DNA of 18,124 nt from CAYGHG01 sp964349515. Lineage in GTDB: Bacteria > Oederibacteriota > PGYV01 > CAYGHG01. The DNA lies in contig CAYGHG010000054.1 of assembly GCA_964349515.1 (NCBI GenBank), positions 1 to 18,124 of the forward strand, given 5' to 3'. Both the position numbers and the translations under genes were made by a program. Below the pieces are notes generated by a model that saw only the letters and a program-made list of their open reading frames with translations, was not told the origin of the DNA and searched no databases. Of the stretch, positions 1 to 6,515 are shown piece after piece. Each line of letters opens with the position of its first letter. Position 1 is the first letter of the stretch.

Positions 1-11
1 ACTTTAAAGGC

Positions 12-58
12 AAATCCCCCCTGGCCCCCCTTTCCGGGGCAAAGGGGGTTAGGACAAG
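12..58. repeat. C/G-rich palindromic intergenic repeat
   Basis: A C-rich tract is followed by a G-rich tract. CCCCCTTT (26-33) pairs with AAAGGGGG (41-48) around a 7-base loop, and further C runs (16-21) and G runs (58-60) lie outside. It looks like a small dispersed palindromic element of the kind found between genes in many bacteria. No T-run follows that would make it a clear terminator. Other copies lie outside the window, if they exist. Confidence 0.5.
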
Positions 59-105
59 GGGAACAACTTGGAGATTTAATAATCGAAAACATCCTTTTTC
101 TGATA

Positions 106-117
106 TATAATATAGTT
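106..117 (+). promoter_or_regulatory. -10 element placed for a leaderless mRNA
   Basis: A perfect TATAAT (106-111) is followed by exactly six bases and then the ATG at 118, so the predicted +1 is the A of the start codon. No Shine-Dalgarno sequence precedes this ATG and no convincing -35 box is seen at the usual distance. The inference is a leaderless transcript. Confidence 0.55.
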
Positions 118-1719
118 ATGATTACTAAGGGAAAAATAATCAGGTATTTTTTCACACTGCCGCTTTGCATGCTTTTACATACCGGGGTTTTTGGTGTGTC
201 GGTGCAGAATAATTTTTTGGGAATAAACGTCCTGGCTAACAGCGGGACGATTGAGGACATGTCCTTTGACATGGGTACTTCTTCGCTTTACACCCCTTCA
301 AACGCCGCTTTACTATACAATTATAACGGTATTAACAACAGCCCCGCGGGTACATCAACGATAATTGTTAAAATTGACGGGACTGTTTATCCTTTTTTTG
401 GCGCAGGCATGGTATCTCAGGCAGTGGCGTCAGGGGGAAATGAAATATACGGCACAAAGGTATTCGGAGGAATAGTGAACATAAATACCAGGTGGAAACT
501 CGTTCCTAATCCCGCGACAGGCATAAACGATGACACCATGCAGATGAAAATGATACTGCAGAACCTGACTGCCTCCACCCGGTACATTTCGCTCAGGCTG
601 ATGCTTGACACAAAAGTAATAGGAAATGACGGCACCAACATATCTGTTGATAACGGCTTTACCGTCATCAACGATAATACAGTGTGGTACAAAAACAGCG
701 GCGGCGTGCCGCAAAGCTGGTGGGATTATGACATAAGCCCGATGATGGGCACTCCCACGCTTGTCGGCAGGGGATATAACCACGGAAATATTTATAATGA
801 ACCCGCGACTTACCCTGATGTTTTTGAAATCGCGAACTGGGTGCAGGTCTTTGGAGCATCCCAGTGGTCTTTTGCACCCGCGGGCCCTATCGGTTCTGAC
901 AGCGCGGTTGTGCTCTGGTACACAAACGGCGCCGGCGGCTCTCCTGCGGATTTGGGCTATCCTGTCGCGGCAGGGCAGTCTATTACATTTGTCGCGTATT
1001 ACGGGCTCAATCAGGAAGAGCTTCTTACTACGCCCACTCATACTTTTACGGTGACCGGTACGGGAACCGTGACGCCGACTGTAACATCAACAGCTACAGA
1101 TACACCTGTTTTCTCGCCGACTGTCACCGGGACTATCACACCCTCTTTTACGCAGAGCGAGACGCATACGATAACTCCCACCCACAGCGTGACTCCGACG
1201 GTCACGCCGACCCTCACCGCGACGCTGACTTCCACGCTTACCGTAACCCAAAGCCATACACATACCTTTACCCCCACGCATACTTTTACGCTTACTCTGA
1301 GCCATACCGCAACGCCGACTTACACGGCTACGCCTACGGCCACCCATACTTTTACAATGACCCGGACAGCTTCTGCTACCTTTACGATTACCATTACCCC
1401 TACGCCTACCGCGACTATTGTGCCTTTTGTAATGTCACTTGAAGGCAATTTCCCGAACCCCTTTGACCGCGACACGCATATTGTCTTCTGGCTCTCAAGA
1501 GAGGCTGTAATCAACATCAAAATATTTTCGGTCTCGGGCGAGCTTGTGGCCTGGGCGGAGGATATACAGGGGCTTGCGGGAAACAACTCTTTTTACTACA
1601 ACGGCAGGAACAGGTCGCAAAAGCCTCTTGCCTCGGGAGTGTTTATATATAAGATAACAGGAGAGACGGTTTACGGTGAAAAGGCGCAGTACACTTCGAA
1701 GTTTGGGGTGGTGAAGTAG
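118..1719 (+). CDS. Secreted protein with Thr-rich linker and FlgD/T9SS-like C-terminal module
   Basis: 533 residues. A Sec signal peptide (basic start, hydrophobic core about residues 10-26) is followed by about 280 residues rich in beta-prone, Gly/Asn-rich sequence. I do not recognise this part; it looks like an all-beta domain. Residues about 305-435 form a linker in which Thr occupies nearly every second position (TPT, THT, TAT). Residues 437-533 form a C-terminal module with GNFPNPF near its start and PLASGVFIYKI near its end. This pattern is shared with FlgD Ig-like domains and type IX secretion C-terminal domains, which suggests sorting to or anchoring at the cell surface. The module is about 62% identical, without gaps, to that of the next gene. 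The ATG at 118 has no ribosome binding site but lies exactly at the predicted +1 of a TATAAT box. Confidence 0.85.
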   Translation: MITKGKIIRYFFTLPLCMLLHTGVFGVSVQNNFLGINVLANSGTIEDMSFDMGTSSLYTPSNAALLYNYNGINNSPAGTSTIIVKIDGTVYPFFGAGMVSQAVASGGNEIYGTKVFGGIVNINTRWKLVPNPATGINDDTMQMKMILQNLTASTRYISLRLMLDTKVIGNDGTNISVDNGFTVINDNTVWYKNSGGVPQSWWDYDISPMMGTPTLVGRGYNHGNIYNEPATYPDVFEIANWVQVFGASQWSFAPAGPIGSDSAVVLWYTNGAGGSPADLGYPVAAGQSITFVAYYGLNQEELLTTPTHTFTVTGTGTVTPTVTSTATDTPVFSPTVTGTITPSFTQSETHTITPTHSVTPTVTPTLTATLTSTLTVTQSHTHTFTPTHTFTLTLSHTATPTYTATPTATHTFTMTRTASATFTITITPTPTATIVPFVMSLEGNFPNPFDRDTHIVFWLSREAVINIKIFSVSGELVAWAEDIQGLAGNNSFYYNGRNRSQKPLASGVFIYKITGETVYGEKAQYTSKFGVVK

Positions 1720-1734
1720 GAAAGCAAGTTTAGA

Positions 1735-1892
1735 AGACAGAAGACAGGAGACAGGAGTAAAGGATAAGACAAAAGTAAGATAATAAGACAGAAGACAAGA
1801 GACAGAAGTAAAAGATAAGACAAAAGTAAGATAATAAGACAGAAGACAGGAGACAGAAGTAAAAGATAAGACAAAAGACAGATATAAGACAG
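1735..1892. repeat. 51-bp purine-rich tandem repeat, about 3 copies
   Basis: Copies start at 1735, 1786 and 1837 (period 51) and a fragment follows at 1887. Each starts AGACAGAAGACA. The first two copies differ at only three positions; the third diverges in its last ten bases. The plus strand is almost free of T. Because 51 is divisible by 3, the minus strand stays open in two frames and encodes a 17-residue hydrophobic repeat, but no start signal or ribosome binding site supports translation. The array fills most of the 185 bases between the two secreted-protein genes. Confidence 0.85.
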
Positions 1893-1904
1893 AGCAGAAG
1901 GGAT

Positions 1905-3227
1905 ATGATGAAAAAAATTGTTTTTGTGCTATTTGTTTCGCTTTTGTGCGGGCCTGTTTTTGGGGCGCTTGCTATTACTGCTTCCACAAATGCGAATAAC
2001 CTTGCAAACAGGCTTGTGGCCTCCGGTTCCGGGGTTTCTGTTACTGCTGCGACAGTTACGGTTCCTGCGAACGGGCTTGTGCCTACAGGGCTTTTTCAGG
2101 GCGGGCCTTTCGGAATAATGGACGGGATAATAATCACCACCGGCCTTGCTATAAACGCCCTGCCTCCAAATACAGCAGGGGACAAAAGCGCGAACCTCGG
2201 GATATATTACGATGAGCCGCTGGTTGACATGATAGCGGGCGCTGACGTCAACTCGTTTGATACCGTCATACTGACGCTTACTTTTGATGTTGAGGCCTGG
2301 GTTAACTCTGTGGCATTTGATTTTATTTTCGGGTCGGAAGAATACCCGGAGTATGTCGGCCTTGAATACAACGACCTCTTCGGCGCTTTCATAAACGGCA
2401 CGCAGGTGGTCTTTGACCAGTTCGGCGCGGCCATAACAATCAACGGCCCGTTTTTTTCAAGCAGTCTGGTAAAAGTCCCGCCGGAAAACGGCATGGAATA
2501 TGACGGCTCCACCACTGTGCTTGTTACAAAAGCCGCTATAACGCCCGGCAGCACAGGCAACGTGGTGCAGTTTGTAATATCAGACGTAGGCGACGCTTTT
2601 TATGACAGCGGTGCTCTGCTGGCCAATTTCAGGGGAGCGGCTGAAATAGTTGACACCCCCGTGACAAACCCTTTTACCCCGACCGCGACGGTGACGAGGA
2701 CAAGCACCCGGACTTTTACGGCGACGCCTACCCCGAGCAGGACGCGCACCGTTACGCAGACGATTACGGAAACTGCCACGCATACATACACGCTGACCAT
2801 CACGCCGACCCACACAATAACCATGACGCATACCGCAACTCCGACTGTAACCGAAACCCACACGATAACGCCGACGCACACGGTTACAAACACATTTACC
2901 CATACCCCCACTGCCACAAACACTCCTGTCCCTTTTGTAATGGCTTTGGAAGGCAATTTTCCAAACCCTTTTGAAAGGGATACGCAGATTATATACTGGC
3001 TGTCAAGGGAGGCTGAAATAGGGCTGAAAGTCTTTACGGTCTCCGGTGAAACCGTAAGGGAGTTCGGAGGGATAGAAGGCCAAAGGGGGAACAACAGCCT
3101 TTACTTTGACGGCAAAAACAAGAGGGGCAAGCCGCTTGCCTCAGGGGTTTACATATATAAAATATACGGCAGGACTGAAAATAATGAGAGCGCCTCCTTT
3201 ACATCAAAAATGTCTGTGGTAAAATAA
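1905..3227 (+). CDS. Choice-of-anchor L domain secreted protein with Thr-rich linker and C-terminal sorting-like module
   Basis: 440 residues. A Sec signal peptide covers about residues 1-20. Residues about 22-250 match the choice-of-anchor L domain family, with the typical DGIIITTG, FDFIFGSEEYPEYVG and NDLFGAFING signatures. A Thr-alternating linker (about 255-342) leads to a 97-residue C-terminal module (344-440) with GNFPNPF, WLSREA and KPLASGVYIYKI. That module is homologous to the one in the upstream gene. Choice-of-anchor proteins are exported and surface-associated, and the tail probably serves sorting or anchoring. Two adjacent ATGs (1905 and 1908) are possible; the second is better spaced from the AGAAGGGA ribosome binding site. 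Confidence 0.88.
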   Translation: MMKKIVFVLFVSLLCGPVFGALAITASTNANNLANRLVASGSGVSVTAATVTVPANGLVPTGLFQGGPFGIMDGIIITTGLAINALPPNTAGDKSANLGIYYDEPLVDMIAGADVNSFDTVILTLTFDVEAWVNSVAFDFIFGSEEYPEYVGLEYNDLFGAFINGTQVVFDQFGAAITINGPFFSSSLVKVPPENGMEYDGSTTVLVTKAAITPGSTGNVVQFVISDVGDAFYDSGALLANFRGAAEIVDTPVTNPFTPTATVTRTSTRTFTATPTPSRTRTVTQTITETATHTYTLTITPTHTITMTHTATPTVTETHTITPTHTVTNTFTHTPTATNTPVPFVMALEGNFPNPFERDTQIIYWLSREAEIGLKVFTVSGETVREFGGIEGQRGNNSLYFDGKNKRGKPLASGVYIYKIYGRTENNESASFTSKMSVVK

Positions 3228-3260
3228 CTCTATTGCTGAATATTCTAAAAAAGGTGAATA

Positions 3261-4319
3261 ATGGAAAAAATAAAGGAAATACTTGAACTGGTGTGGCTGG
3301 GAAATACCGTGGCCTCCTATCTGACAGTTTTTTTTATAATAGCCGCAGGGCTCGCTCTGGTAAAGGCTGCGGATAAATATGTATTTTCAATAATCAAAAA
3401 AATAGCATCAGGTTTTAAAAACGGCGCCTTTGACCCTGTCGTGAAATTCGGCGTGAGCACGCTGATGCCATTTCTTTACTTCGGCATATTCTTTGCCGCG
3501 CTTAAAATCCTGAAACTGGGAAAACTCGCAAAGCCCGTAGAAGCCGCGGCTGTAATAGTACTTACCGCGCTTGTGCTAAAGTTTGTGGCCGGGCTGGTAA
3601 ATCATGTTTTTGAAGCCATTATTCTGAAAGGAAGCAAGGATGAGGGAAGAGTCAAGAGTTTAAAGGGGTTAAGCTTTATCATAAAGACCTTTATCTGGGT
3701 CATAGGCTTCATTCTTGTGCTGGACAATCTCGGTTACAAAGTCTCAACGATAGTCGCGGGGCTGGGTATTGGCGGTATCGCCGTTGCTCTCGCGGCGCAG
3801 GCCATACTGGGCGATCTCTTCTCCTATTTTTCCATTATCCTTGACAAGCCTTTTGAACCCGGTGATTTCATAATAGTTGACGATACCATGGGGACGGTTG
3901 AAAACATAGGCATCAAGACCACCCGCATCAGGAGTTTGAGCGGGGAAGAGATAATCTGCTCCAACTCGCTTCTTACGGGGTCAAAGATTAAAAATTACAA
4001 GCGGATGTTCAACCGGCGGGTGGTGTTTTCGATAGGGGTGGTTTACGGCACTCCGAAAGAAAAACTTGAAAAGATACCGGTCATTATAAAACATATAATT
4101 GACTCGATTCCGGAGGCAAAGTTTGACAGGAGCCACTTTGCCAAATACGGTGATTTTTCCCTGGATTTTGAGACTGTTTACTACGTGGAGGGCAACGACT
4201 ACAACAGGTATATGGACGCGCATCAGAAAATAAACCTGGCGATATATGAGCAGTTTGCGAAAGATGGGATAGAGTTTGCATATCCTACGCAGACTGTTTA
4301 CGTAAATAAAAATAGTTAG
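3261..4319 (+). CDS. MscS-family mechanosensitive ion channel
   Basis: 352 residues. Four hydrophobic helices (about 15-37, 65-87, 90-115, 130-152) precede the Gly/Ala-rich pore helix at about 161-195 (GLGIGGIAVALAAQAILGD), which is the hallmark of MscS. The beta domain follows (DKPFEPGDFIIV, then VENIGIKTTRIRSLSGEEI) and then a C-terminal alpha/beta region. The family forms inner-membrane heptamers that open under membrane tension to release solutes during osmotic downshock. This member has more N-terminal helices than the three of E. coli MscS. The ribosome binding site is AAAAGGTGA before the ATG. The gene follows the previous one by 33 bases with no promoter or terminator seen. Confidence 0.93.
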   Translation: MEKIKEILELVWLGNTVASYLTVFFIIAAGLALVKAADKYVFSIIKKIASGFKNGAFDPVVKFGVSTLMPFLYFGIFFAALKILKLGKLAKPVEAAAVIVLTALVLKFVAGLVNHVFEAIILKGSKDEGRVKSLKGLSFIIKTFIWVIGFILVLDNLGYKVSTIVAGLGIGGIAVALAAQAILGDLFSYFSIILDKPFEPGDFIIVDDTMGTVENIGIKTTRIRSLSGEEIICSNSLLTGSKIKNYKRMFNRRVVFSIGVVYGTPKEKLEKIPVIIKHIIDSIPEAKFDRSHFAKYGDFSLDFETVYYVEGNDYNRYMDAHQKINLAIYEQFAKDGIEFAYPTQTVYVNKNS

Positions 4320-4330
4320 GTTTAAGAGGG

Positions 4331-4408
4331 CTCAGCAGACTCAATGGACTCAATGGACTCAATGGACTCAGTAGACTCAATGGACTCAGTAGACTCAATG
4401 GACTCAAG
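4331..4408. repeat. 9-bp tandem repeat (CTCAATGGA), 8 full copies plus a fragment
   Basis: Units run in exact 9-base register from 4331. Five are CTCAATGGA (4340, 4349, 4358, 4376, 4394), two are CTCAGTAGA (4367, 4385) and the first is CTCAGCAGA (4331). CTCAAG at 4403-4408 is a partial ninth. The array lies between the MscS gene and tatA. The minus strand is open through it (a Leu-Ser-Pro-Leu pattern) without any sign of a gene. Confidence 0.9.
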
Positions 4409-4450
4409 ATACAACAGGACGCAAAACATATTAAAAAACCGGAGGTAAAA

Positions 4451-4645
4451 ATGAGCTTGGGATTCGGCGAGATTGTACTGATACTTGTCATAGTTTTGAT
4501 TGTTTTTGGGGCCAAAAGGCTGCCTGAGATAGGAAAGGCGCTCGGGACAGGAGTGCGGGAGTTTAAGAAAGAGGTAAAAAATCTGAAAGGCGACGAAGAA
4601 GAAGTGCCTGCCGTTGCGGCTAAAAAAAGACCGAAGAAAAAGTAA
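4451..4645 (+). CDS. tatA: Twin-arginine translocase subunit TatA/E
   Basis: 64 residues, a typical length for TatA. A short periplasmic N-terminus leads to one membrane helix (about 6-20), then the FGAKRLPEIGKALG hinge motif that defines the family, an amphipathic helix (GVREFKKEVKNL) and a charged Lys-rich tail. TatA multimers make the transport pore for folded proteins carrying RR signal peptides. The ribosome binding site GGAGG sits seven bases before the ATG. tatC starts 11 bases downstream. No tatB is present, as is common in minimal TatAC systems where one protein serves as both A and B. Two predicted Tat clients lie just downstream. Confidence 0.95.
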   Translation: MSLGFGEIVLILVIVLIVFGAKRLPEIGKALGTGVREFKKEVKNLKGDEEEVPAVAAKKRPKKK

Positions 4646-4656
4646 GCGGCAGTTAA

Positions 4657-5388
4657 ATGGGCGCTTCTGTCAAAAAGAAACAAAAAGGGTATTTTGACCA
4701 TCTTGAGGATTTGCGGTTTGAAATAATATATGTCCTTGTTTTTTTTATAATCTCCTGTATTGCCGCGTTTGTATTCTCGGAAAAAATCATTGAATTTCTG
4801 ACAGCGCCTGCAAAAGCCGCGGGCACAACTCTTAACTATTTTAAACCCCAGGAAAAATTTGTATCCTACATAAAGGCCTCGTTTTTAGCGGGGCTGCTTC
4901 TGACTGTGCCTTTTCTCCTTTACCGCTGTGCCGCTTTCATAGCGCCGGGGCTTCTGCCGGCGGAAAGAAAGCCTTTTTACGCGGCGGTGTTATCCGCGCC
5001 GGCGCTTTTCTACGGAGGCGCTGCTTTTGCCTTTTATGTGATAGTGCCTTTTGCCCTCTCTTTTTTTCACGGCTTCGGGGGTGCGCAGATAGAGCCTGTA
5101 TGGGGGATAGAAAATTACATAAATCTCGTGTCTGCCGTCTCGGCTGCCTGCGGCGCAGGTTTTCTGATGCCTGCTTTGCTTTTTATCCTGATAAGGGCGG
5201 GTATAATAGATACAAAACATGTAAATAAGTTCAGGCCCTACGCAATAATCGCCATCTTAATATTCGCCTCAATAATAACCCCGCCTGACGTCATAACCCA
5301 GGTTTTAATCGCGGTTCCGGTTTATCTTCTTTTTGAAATTTCGGTTTTGCTTGCAAACGCGGGGAAAAAAGGGTATATAAAGAGATAG
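4657..5388 (+). CDS. tatC: Twin-arginine translocase subunit TatC
   Basis: 243 residues with six predicted membrane helices, the usual TatC layout. The cytoplasmic N-terminus carries HLEDLR (residues 15-20), the conserved part of the signal-peptide binding site. The first periplasmic loop and the IITPPDV segment near the C-terminus are also typical. TatC recognises the twin-arginine motif and recruits TatA. The start lies 11 bases after the tatA stop with only a weak ribosome binding site, which suggests translation coupled to tatA. The downstream DUF362 protein and the polyferredoxin both carry RR motifs. Confidence 0.94.
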   Translation: MGASVKKKQKGYFDHLEDLRFEIIYVLVFFIISCIAAFVFSEKIIEFLTAPAKAAGTTLNYFKPQEKFVSYIKASFLAGLLLTVPFLLYRCAAFIAPGLLPAERKPFYAAVLSAPALFYGGAAFAFYVIVPFALSFFHGFGGAQIEPVWGIENYINLVSAVSAACGAGFLMPALLFILIRAGIIDTKHVNKFRPYAIIAILIFASIITPPDVITQVLIAVPVYLLFEISVLLANAGKKGYIKR

Positions 5389-5414
5389 AGATTTGATGGA
5401 GAATTTAAGAGCGG

Positions 5415-5500
5415 TACAGCCCTCACCCTAACCCTCTCCCTCGGGGAGAGGGAGATAAGATTTCCTCTCCCTTTGGGAGAGGATGAAGGTGAGGGAAGGT
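5415..5500. repeat. Palindromic repeat copy 1 with cloverleaf-like fold
   Basis: CCCTCACC (5420-5427) pairs with GGTGAGGG (5488-5495), enclosing two tight hairpins: a 9-bp stem 5432-5440/5444-5452 and an 8-bp stem 5464-5471/5475-5482, each with a three-base loop. The whole forms a three-way junction. It is a REP-like dispersed element. Its first 28 bases recur exactly at 5541-5568. It lies between tatC and the DUF362 gene. Confidence 0.8.
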
Positions 5501-5540
5501 AATTGCTGTTTGTTTTGGATTTAAGACGGAAAGACTTAAC

Positions 5541-5579
5541 TACAGCCCTCACCCTAACCCTCTCCCTCAAGGAGAGGGA
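5541..5579. repeat. Palindromic repeat copy 2, truncated to its first arm
   Basis: Bases 5541-5568 are identical to 5415-5442, followed by AAGGAGAGGG, so only the first hairpin (CCTCTCC against GGAGAGG) is kept. The copy ends within about 20 bases of the DUF362 start codon and just before its GGAGG ribosome binding site. A transcript hairpin here could affect translation initiation or mRNA stability; this is inference. Confidence 0.75.
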
Positions 5580-5597
5580 AAAATACGGAGGTTAATT

Positions 5598-6515
5598 ATG
5601 AACAGGCGTGAATTTCTCAAAAAGACTGCGAAATTATCCGCTCTTGCCGGGCTTGCTTACGCTGCGGGAGGGGCTGTGGTTTCTTCGGCTTCGGAAAAGA
5701 CATTGCCTTACGGCCTTGCGGCTGTACGCGGCGGCGAGCCGGGGCCTATGTTTAAAAAAGCCATAGACGCCCTCGGCGGCATTGGAAAGTTTGTTAAGAA
5801 AGGCCAGAGCGTGCTGGTCAAACCAAACATAGGCTGGAATGTCGCGCCTGAATTCGCGGCAAATACCAACCCCAAACTCGTGGCAGAAATAATCAAAGCC
5901 TGCCTCGGAGCGGGTGCGTCTACAGTATATGTTTTTGACCATACCTGCGACAACTGGCAGGAGTCATATAAAAACAGCGGTATTGAGGCGGCGGCAAAGG
6001 AAGCGGGCGCAAAGGTCGTGCCGGGAAACAGCAGGAAGTATTATCAGAAGGTGAGGGTGCCCGGCGGCACTGCCCTGAAAGAAGCAGAGGTGCACGAGCT
6101 GGTCATTGATACCGACGTGTTTATAAACGTTCCAGTCCTTAAACACCACGGCACCACAAAGGCCACGATTGCCATGAAGAACCTGATGGGAAATGTCTGG
6201 GAGCGGCGCACATGGCATATGGGGGACCTGCACAGGTGCATTGCGGATTTTACCGCCTACAGAAAGCCCGACCTTAATGTCATAGATGCGTATAACGTGA
6301 TGATGAAAAACGGCCCGCGCGGAATACAGTCAAAAGAAGACCTTGTTAACATGAAAAGCCTCATAGCTTCTGCCGATATAGTGGCGGCGGATGCGGCCTC
6401 TTCCAAGCTTTTTGGCAGGGAGCCGGAGACTCTTGATTTTATCAAAATAGCGCACGAAAAAAAGCTGGGTACGATGAATCTGAATGAGGTAAACATTGCA
6501 AGGATAGCCATGTGA
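5598..6515 (+). CDS. DUF362 domain protein with twin-arginine signal
   Basis: 305 residues. The N-terminus NRREFLKK fits the Tat consensus, followed by a mild hydrophobic Ala/Gly segment to about residue 32, so export by the adjacent TatAC is predicted. The mature part matches DUF362: VLVKPNIGW near residue 72, TNPKLVAEII, VFDHTCD, then VPVLKHHG and MKNLMG near 181-198. The family's biochemical role is not firmly known; members often occur beside 4Fe-4S proteins or are fused to ferredoxin domains. No ferredoxin domain is present here, but the next gene encodes a polyferredoxin and overlaps this one by 4 bases. The ribosome binding site CGGAGG lies nine bases before the ATG. Confidence 0.9.
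   Translation: MNRREFLKKTAKLSALAGLAYAAGGAVVSSASEKTLPYGLAAVRGGEPGPMFKKAIDALGGIGKFVKKGQSVLVKPNIGWNVAPEFAANTNPKLVAEIIKACLGAGASTVYVFDHTCDNWQESYKNSGIEAAAKEAGAKVVPGNSRKYYQKVRVPGGTALKEAEVHELVIDTDVFINVPVLKHHGTTKATIAMKNLMGNVWERRTWHMGDLHRCIADFTAYRKPDLNVIDAYNVMMKNGPRGIQSKEDLVNMKSLIASADIVAADAASSKLFGREPETLDFIKIAHEKKLGTMNLNEVNIARIAM

Noticed and set aside
430..1041. 203-residue open frame on the minus strand
   Set aside because: It is the antisense of the first secreted protein, which has a signal peptide and a recognisable C-terminal module.
1735..1892. CRISPR array
   Set aside because: Repeats are directly adjacent with no unique spacers, and no cas genes are present. The same applies to the arrays at 4331 and 10148.
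1671..1987. Minus-strand hydrophobic frames in the 51-bp repeat
   Set aside because: The repeat length is a multiple of three, so the frames stay open by chance; there is no ribosome binding site and they overlap the ends of real genes.
4285..4701. 138-residue minus-strand frame containing Leu-Ser-Pro-Leu repeats
   Set aside because: It spans the 9-bp array and the antisense of tatA, which is certain.
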